Below are positions 23,727-27,629 of a DNA stretch of 27,629 nt, piece after piece. Each line of letters starts with the position of its first letter. The first letter of the stretch is position 1. The DNA comes from JAUREX01 sp044356825 (lineage in GTDB: Bacteria; Pseudomonadota; Alphaproteobacteria; Rhodobacterales; Rhodobacteraceae): contig JBIKVM010000014.1 of NCBI GenBank assembly GCA_044356825.1, forward strand, positions 1-27,629. Direction: 5' to 3'. The translations under genes and the position numbers were made by a program. Under the pieces are notes generated by a model, which was given only the letters and a program-made list of their open reading frames with translations, did not search any database and had not been told where the DNA came from.

Positions 23727-24653
23727 TCAGCCAGCGTTGCGCCCGAGATAGATGAGGTTCATCGCGATCACCGCGACATGGCCCGCCAGCGTCGCGGTCA
23801 TGCCCGCGACATCATGGGGCGGGCTGACGGTATTGATGTCGACCGTGACGATGTTGAGACCCGCGAGCGCGTGCAGCAGATCGAACGCGCCCGCCGCATC
23901 GGGCCCACCCCAGGTCGGGGTCGCGACTCCGGGGGCCGCCGACGGATCGATGTAGTCCATGTCGAAGCACAGATAGACCGGGCGCCGCCCGACCGTGCGC
24001 GCGATCTCGGCGGCGACATCGGCGATGCCGCGGGCGCGCACCTCGCTGCCAAGGATGAGGTTGTAGCCAAGACCGCGTGTATGGGCGTAGGCCCCGGGCG
24101 CCATCAGCGTGCCGCGCGCTCCGACATGGAAGGACCGGGCCGTGTCGATCAGCCCTTCTTCGGCGGCCCGCGTGAAGGTCGTGGAGGTATTGTAGCCCTC
24201 GCCCTCATAGGCATCGGTGTGGGCGTCGATGTGCAACACGACAAGTTCGGGATAGTGGCGGTGGACGGCGCGCAGTTGCGGCAGGCTCACCGCGCCGTCA
24301 CCGCCGAAGGTCACCGGATGGCCGCCCTGGGCCAGGACACGGTCGAGCGCGGCCTCGATTGCCCGGAACGAGGGTTCGACCTGGCTCGGGACAAGGGCCA
24401 CATCGCCCAGATCAACGACATCGAGCGCCTCGAGGATGTTGCGCTCGCCAAGATCGGGATAGACGGGGCGCACAAGGCTGGAGTGTTCGCGGATGGACCG
24501 CGGGCCCTGGCGCGACCCTATGCGCGTGGGGTGGGTCCCGCAATCGAAGGGGATGCCGAGCACGACCGCCTGCCCCGGCCTGACGGAGGTTGCGGGTGGC
24601 ACGCCCATGAAGGTGCCTGCCGGCAGAAAGAGGGTGTCGGTTTCGGCGTTCAT
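23727..24653 (-). CDS. Agmatinase/ureohydrolase-family protein with altered active site
   Basis: The 308-residue product has the arginase/agmatinase fold and aligns along its length with SpeB-type enzymes, which hydrolyse guanidino groups to urea with two Mn ions. Retained are DAHTD (Asp143, His145, Asp147) and FDMDYIDPSAAPG (Asp231, Asp233). Three key positions differ. The metal-ligand histidine of GGDH is Gly120 (FGGDGAVS). The DHGT segment with the catalytic histidine reads NTST (155-158). The guanidine-binding glutamate near VVEV is Thr275 (DINTVSPPHD). Five of six metal ligands remain. It may be a ureohydrolase with changed metal or substrate use, or not a guanidine hydrolase at all. The start overlaps the livF stop by four bases (ATGA). 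Confidence 0.87.
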   Translation of the reverse strand: MNAETDTLFLPAGTFMGVPPATSVRPGQAVVLGIPFDCGTHPTRIGSRQGPRSIREHSSLVRPVYPDLGERNILEALDVVDLGDVALVPSQVEPSFRAIEAALDRVLAQGGHPVTFGGDGAVSLPQLRAVHRHYPELVVLHIDAHTDAYEGEGYNTSTTFTRAAEEGLIDTARSFHVGARGTLMAPGAYAHTRGLGYNLILGSEVRARGIADVAAEIARTVGRRPVYLCFDMDYIDPSAAPGVATPTWGGPDAAGAFDLLHALAGLNIVTVDINTVSPPHDVAGMTATLAGHVAVIAMNLIYLGRNAG

Positions 24654-25387
24654 GACGTCTCCATCGTTGTTCCGTCCGTGCCGAGATAGAGCTCGCGCAG
24701 CCTGTCAGCCCCGAGTTCCGAACCCGGGCCGGAATGGACGATCCGGCCGCGCCGCAGCACATGCACCATCGACGACAGCGCGATGGCGTCGATCGCATTC
24801 TGCTCAACGAGCAGGATCGTCGTACCGCGGCGGTTGATCTCGGCGATCTTCTCGAGCACGGCCTCGACCATCCGGGGCGAGAGGCCCATCGTCGGCTCGT
24901 CCATGAGCAGCATTTGTGGCCGCGACATCATCGCGCGGCCGATGGCAAGCATCTGCTGCTCGCCCCCCGACAGCGTGCCCGCAAGCTGGCGCCGCCGCTC
25001 GCCGAGCACGGGCAGGAGGCCGATGATCTCGGCCATGTCGGCGGCCACTTCCGGGTCGCCCGGGCGCAGATAGGCGCCAAGCAGAAGGTTCTCCTCGACC
25101 GTCAGGCGCGCGAAGACGCGCCGCCCCTCGGGCACGAGCGAAAGCCCGAGCGCGACACGCGCGTGCGCGGGACGCGTGCCCAAATCCTGCCCGCGCAGTG
25201 TCACCGTCCCAGCCGCTGCGGGGATCAGGCCCGCCACCGCCTTGAGCGTCGATGTCTTGCCCGCGCCGTTGCTGCCGATCAGGCTCACGATCACGCCTTG
25301 CGGCACGTCGAAGCTGACATCGGCCACGGCCTCGATCATGCCATAGCGGACCCGCAGGCCCGCGATGCCAAGGAGGGCCCGGGTCAT
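24650..25387 (-). CDS. livF: Branched-chain amino-acid-type ABC transporter ATP-binding protein LivF
   Basis: LivF is one of the two ATPases of HAAT-family importers, which carry branched-chain amino acids, urea, amides or aromatic compounds. The 245-residue product has Walker A GSNGAGKT (38-45), the LivF hallmark LVPEGRRVFARLTVEENL, signature LSGGEQQMLAIGRAM, Walker B LLMDEPTMGLSP and the switch histidine position replaced by Gln in LLVEQNA, as is normal for LivF. It overlaps livG by four bases at its start and the agmatinase-like gene by four bases at its end, tying the transporter to the catabolic genes. Since no leucine-pathway genes are nearby, the ligand is probably the operon's substrate. 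Confidence 0.95.
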   Translation of the reverse strand: MTRALLGIAGLRVRYGMIEAVADVSFDVPQGVIVSLIGSNGAGKTSTLKAVAGLIPAAAGTVTLRGQDLGTRPAHARVALGLSLVPEGRRVFARLTVEENLLLGAYLRPGDPEVAADMAEIIGLLPVLGERRRQLAGTLSGGEQQMLAIGRAMMSRPQMLLMDEPTMGLSPRMVEAVLEKIAEINRRGTTILLVEQNAIDAIALSSMVHVLRRGRIVHSGPGSELGADRLRELYLGTDGTTMETS

Positions 25388-26148
25388 GCCGCGCGTCCCA
25401 GATAGGCCGCCTGCACGGCGCGGTCCGCCAGCACATCGGCCGGGCGGCCCTCGGCCAGGAGTTCTCCGTGGTGCAGCACCGTCAGCCGGTCGCAGAGCGC
25501 GCGGATCACCTGCATGTCGTGCTCGATCACGAGGACAGTGATCCCACGGGCTCGCGTGGCGCGGATCACCCCCGAAAGGTCGTCCTTCTCGGCTGTATTC
25601 ATGCCCGCCATCGGTTCGTCGAGCAGCAACAACCGGGGGGCGAGCATCAGGGCGCGCGCGATCTCAAGCCGGCGCTGATGGCCATAGGCCAGCCCGCTCG
25701 CCGCATCGTCCTCGACACCCGAGAGGCCGACGAAATCGAGCAACTCGCGCGCCCGTGCGACCTCGCGCGCCTCTTCCGCCCGCGCCGCGGCGCTGCGCCC
25801 GATGATGGCGCCAAGCCCCGCGCGAAAGTGGCGGTGCGCCCCGACGAGCACGTTCTCAAGCACCGTCATACCGGCGAAATGGCGGATGTTCTGAAACGTG
25901 CGGGCGATGCCCGCCGCCGCGATGCGGTGCGTGGACAGCCCCGCGATGGCGACGCCATCGAGACTGATCTGCCCCTGGGTAGGCCGCACAACCCCTGTGA
26001 GCGCGTTGACAAGCGTGGACTTGCCCGCCCCATTCGGCCCGACGAGGCCGTGGATCGCGCCCTCGGCGACGCCGAGATCGACCCCGCGCAGCGCCTTCAG
26101 CCCGCCGAAGTCGACCGTCAGACCGTGGACTTCGAGCAGCGGGGTCAT
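25384..26148 (-). CDS. livG: Branched-chain amino-acid-type ABC transporter ATP-binding protein LivG
   Basis: LivG pairs with LivF on the LivH/LivM permeases. The 254-residue product shows Walker A GPNGAGKST (37-45), the LivG-typical ARTFQNIRHFAGMTVLENVL, a long helical insertion (HRHFRAGLGAIIGRSAAARA), the degenerate signature YGHQRRLEIARALM in place of LSGGQ (normal for LivG), Walker B LLLLDEPMAGMN and the switch histidine in VLVIEHDMQVI. The ATG at 26148 is used; the frame is open upstream but lies over livM. It overlaps the permease gene by four bases (ATGA). Confidence 0.95.
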   Translation of the reverse strand: MTPLLEVHGLTVDFGGLKALRGVDLGVAEGAIHGLVGPNGAGKSTLVNALTGVVRPTQGQISLDGVAIAGLSTHRIAAAGIARTFQNIRHFAGMTVLENVLVGAHRHFRAGLGAIIGRSAAARAEEAREVARARELLDFVGLSGVEDDAASGLAYGHQRRLEIARALMLAPRLLLLDEPMAGMNTAEKDDLSGVIRATRARGITVLVIEHDMQVIRALCDRLTVLHHGELLAEGRPADVLADRAVQAAYLGRAA

Positions 26149-27629
26149 CGGTGCATCCTCAGGCTCACGCGGGCGCGTGCCGCCAACCCCTGCGGGCGGA
26201 AGATCATCATCACGAGGAGCGCCACCCCCAGCAAGGCATAGCGCAGTTCGGGATGGGCCTGGATGAAGGGGACGCCCTGCGCGACCTGCAGGAACACGAT
26301 CCAGAAAAGCGCGCCGACAAAGGGCCCGACCAGCGTGCCGAGCCCGCCCATCACGATCAGCATCAGGATGAGGATGTTCTCGAAGAGCGAGAAGGACAGG
26401 GGGCTGATATATTGCTGCGAATGGGCGAAGAAGACGCCCACGGTGCCGCCGACGAAGCCGCCCGTCGCATAGGCCAGAAGCTTGAAGCGCGCGGTGTCGA
26501 TGCCCATCGCCTCGGCCGCGAGTTCGTTCTCGCGGATCGCGACCCACGCCCGCCCGACATGCGAGCGCACGAGGCGGCCAAGAGCGAAGACCACCACGAC
26601 GGCGATGACGACGCCGAGCAGATAGAGGTATTTTGGCTCGAAGAAGGGCTTGCCGGGAATGCTTGGCACCGGGATGCCGCGGATTCCCATCGGCCCGCGC
26701 GTCAGATCGACCCAATTGGTGGCCGTGATGCGGATGATCTCGTGAAAGCCGAGCGTCATGATCGCAAGGTAATCACCCCGCAGCCGCAGTGTCGGCGCCC
26801 CGATCAGCACCGCGATCAGCGCCGCGAGGGCACCACCCGCGATGAGGTTGACATAGAAGAGCCACCAGATGTCGCCGAACGCCACCCCGAAGCCCTGCCG
26901 CAGCACCAGCACGAAGACGATCGAGGTGAAATAGGCCCCGACCGCCCAAAAGGCGACGAAGCCGAGATCGAGAAGCCCGGTAAATCCGACGACGATGTTG
27001 AGGCCGCTCGCGAGCAGGCCGTAAGTCACGACGAAGATCAGGATGCGCAGCCAGTAGTCGTTGGTGATGATGAAGGCGAGCGCGAGCGCGATGCACGCAA
27101 TCGCGACACCCAGCGCGAGGCTCCCCTCGCCCGAGCGGCGCAGGAGCCGGTCGAGCGCCGGCCAGCGGCCCGGCCGATCCTGCCGGTCGCCCACGAGGCT
27201 GCCCGCGGGCGCCTCGTTCAGTTCGCGCCGCCCGAGGATGCCCTGCGGACGAATGACGAGGACGAGGATCAGGATCGCGAAGCCGATCGCATCGCGATAG
27301 GCCGCCCCGTTCGGCAGGTAACCCGCCGCGAAGGTCTCGACGAAGGCCAGCACCATGCCGCCGATCGCGGCGCCGGGGATCGAGCCTATGCCGCCAAGAA
27401 CGGCGGCAGTCAGCGCCTTGAGGCCGGGCATGAACCCCATCGTCGGGTGGGCGAAGCTGTAGGCCTGCGCATAGAGGATGCCAGCCAGCGCCGCGAAGGC
27501 GGTGCCGATCAGGAAGGCCAGCGCGATCACGCGGTTCGTCGGTATTCCGACGAGTTCGGCCGCCTGCAGATCCTCGGCGGTGGCGCGCATCGCCCGCCCG
27601 AGCCGGGTGTGGCGGACAAAGAGGGTAAG
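26145..27629 (-). CDS. livHM: Fused LivH-LivM ABC permease (5' end outside window)
   Basis: One uninterrupted frame runs from the right edge to the stop at 26145 (about 494 codons present). The first ~130 residues are the C-terminal half of a LivH permease (TRLGRAMRATAEDLQAAELVGI; MPGLKALTAAVLGGIGSIPG; ending FAILILVLVIRPQGILGRRE). After a hydrophilic linker of about 35 residues (GDRQDRPGRWPALDRLLRRS) a complete LivM follows: LASGLNIVVGFTGLLDLGFV, TLRLRGDYLAIMTLGFHEII, the EAA-type loop WVAIRENELAAEAMGID and the terminal LVMMIFRPQGL. In most bacteria LivH and LivM are separate proteins. There is no stop, frameshift or ribosome site at the junction that would separate them. The operon's promoter and binding protein must lie outside the window. 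Confidence 0.88.
   Translation of the reverse strand, partial: LTLFVRHTRLGRAMRATAEDLQAAELVGIPTNRVIALAFLIGTAFAALAGILYAQAYSFAHPTMGFMPGLKALTAAVLGGIGSIPGAAIGGMVLAFVETFAAGYLPNGAAYRDAIGFAILILVLVIRPQGILGRRELNEAPAGSLVGDRQDRPGRWPALDRLLRRSGEGSLALGVAIACIALALAFIITNDYWLRILIFVVTYGLLASGLNIVVGFTGLLDLGFVAFWAVGAYFTSIVFVLVLRQGFGVAFGDIWWLFYVNLIAGGALAALIAVLIGAPTLRLRGDYLAIMTLGFHEIIRITATNWVDLTRGPMGIRGIPVPSIPGKPFFEPKYLYLLGVVIAVVVVFALGRLVRSHVGRAWVAIRENELAAEAMGIDTARFKLLAYATGGFVGGTVGVFFAHSQQYISPLSFSLFENILILMLIVMGGLGTLVGPFVGALFWIVFLQVAQGVPFIQAHPELRYALLGVALLVMMIFRPQGLAARARVSLRMHR

Noticed and set aside
22377..24689. 770-codon open frame on the plus strand opposite the ureohydrolase and dehydrogenase genes
   Set aside because: Antisense shadow with Arg/His/Asp-rich composition; the minus-strand genes carry all family motifs.

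Overview
This 27.6 kb window is a gene-dense, very GC-rich stretch of bacterial chromosome. The gene content (tolQRAB, a long two-domain glnE, malate synthase G, modEABC, a short SbmA/BacA-type protein, roseobacter-style amino-acid and branched-chain ABC transporters) and the codon bias point to an alphaproteobacterium, most likely Rhodobacterales. That placement is inferred from gene content only. No rRNA, tRNA, insertion sequence, phage gene or CRISPR array was seen. No gap between genes exceeds about 200 bases.

Layout. Positions 1-3565 (minus strand) hold the Tol envelope operon tolQ-tolR-tolA-tolB, with tolB running off the left edge. A YbaK-type tRNA-editing deacylase lies upstream. Positions 4258-7309 (plus) hold glnE and a translationally coupled small protein of unknown function. 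Positions 7294-8388 (minus) hold an SbmA/BacA-family membrane protein. Positions 8589-11590 (minus) hold a molybdate uptake operon, modE-modA-modB-modC, with a convincing Mo-box over the modA promoter. Positions 11728-13917 (plus) hold malate synthase G.

Positions 13901-20204 form an arginine/guanidino-compound island of two divergent units. The minus-strand unit encodes a 5-guanidino-2-oxopentanoate decarboxylase-like TPP enzyme and a DDAH-type dimethylarginine hydrolase. The plus-strand unit encodes a polar amino-acid binding protein, an unusually large permease with an embedded binding-protein-like domain, and an FAD amino-acid/amine oxidase. No ATPase gene for this transporter is present here.

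Positions 20219-27629 (minus) are one tightly packed catabolic operon. In transcription order it encodes a fused LivH-LivM permease (start off the right edge), LivG, LivF, an agmatinase-fold protein with three altered active-site positions, a D-2-hydroxyacid dehydrogenase, a LigI-type amidohydrolase, a Rid-family protein and a Rieske oxygenase of the Glu-bridged (carnitine/glycine-betaine oxygenase-like) type. Most genes overlap by 1-4 bases or nearly abut. The set looks like import plus stepwise oxidation and hydrolysis of a nitrogenous organic compound. I do not recognise it as a described pathway, and it is the best candidate in the window for an undescribed system.
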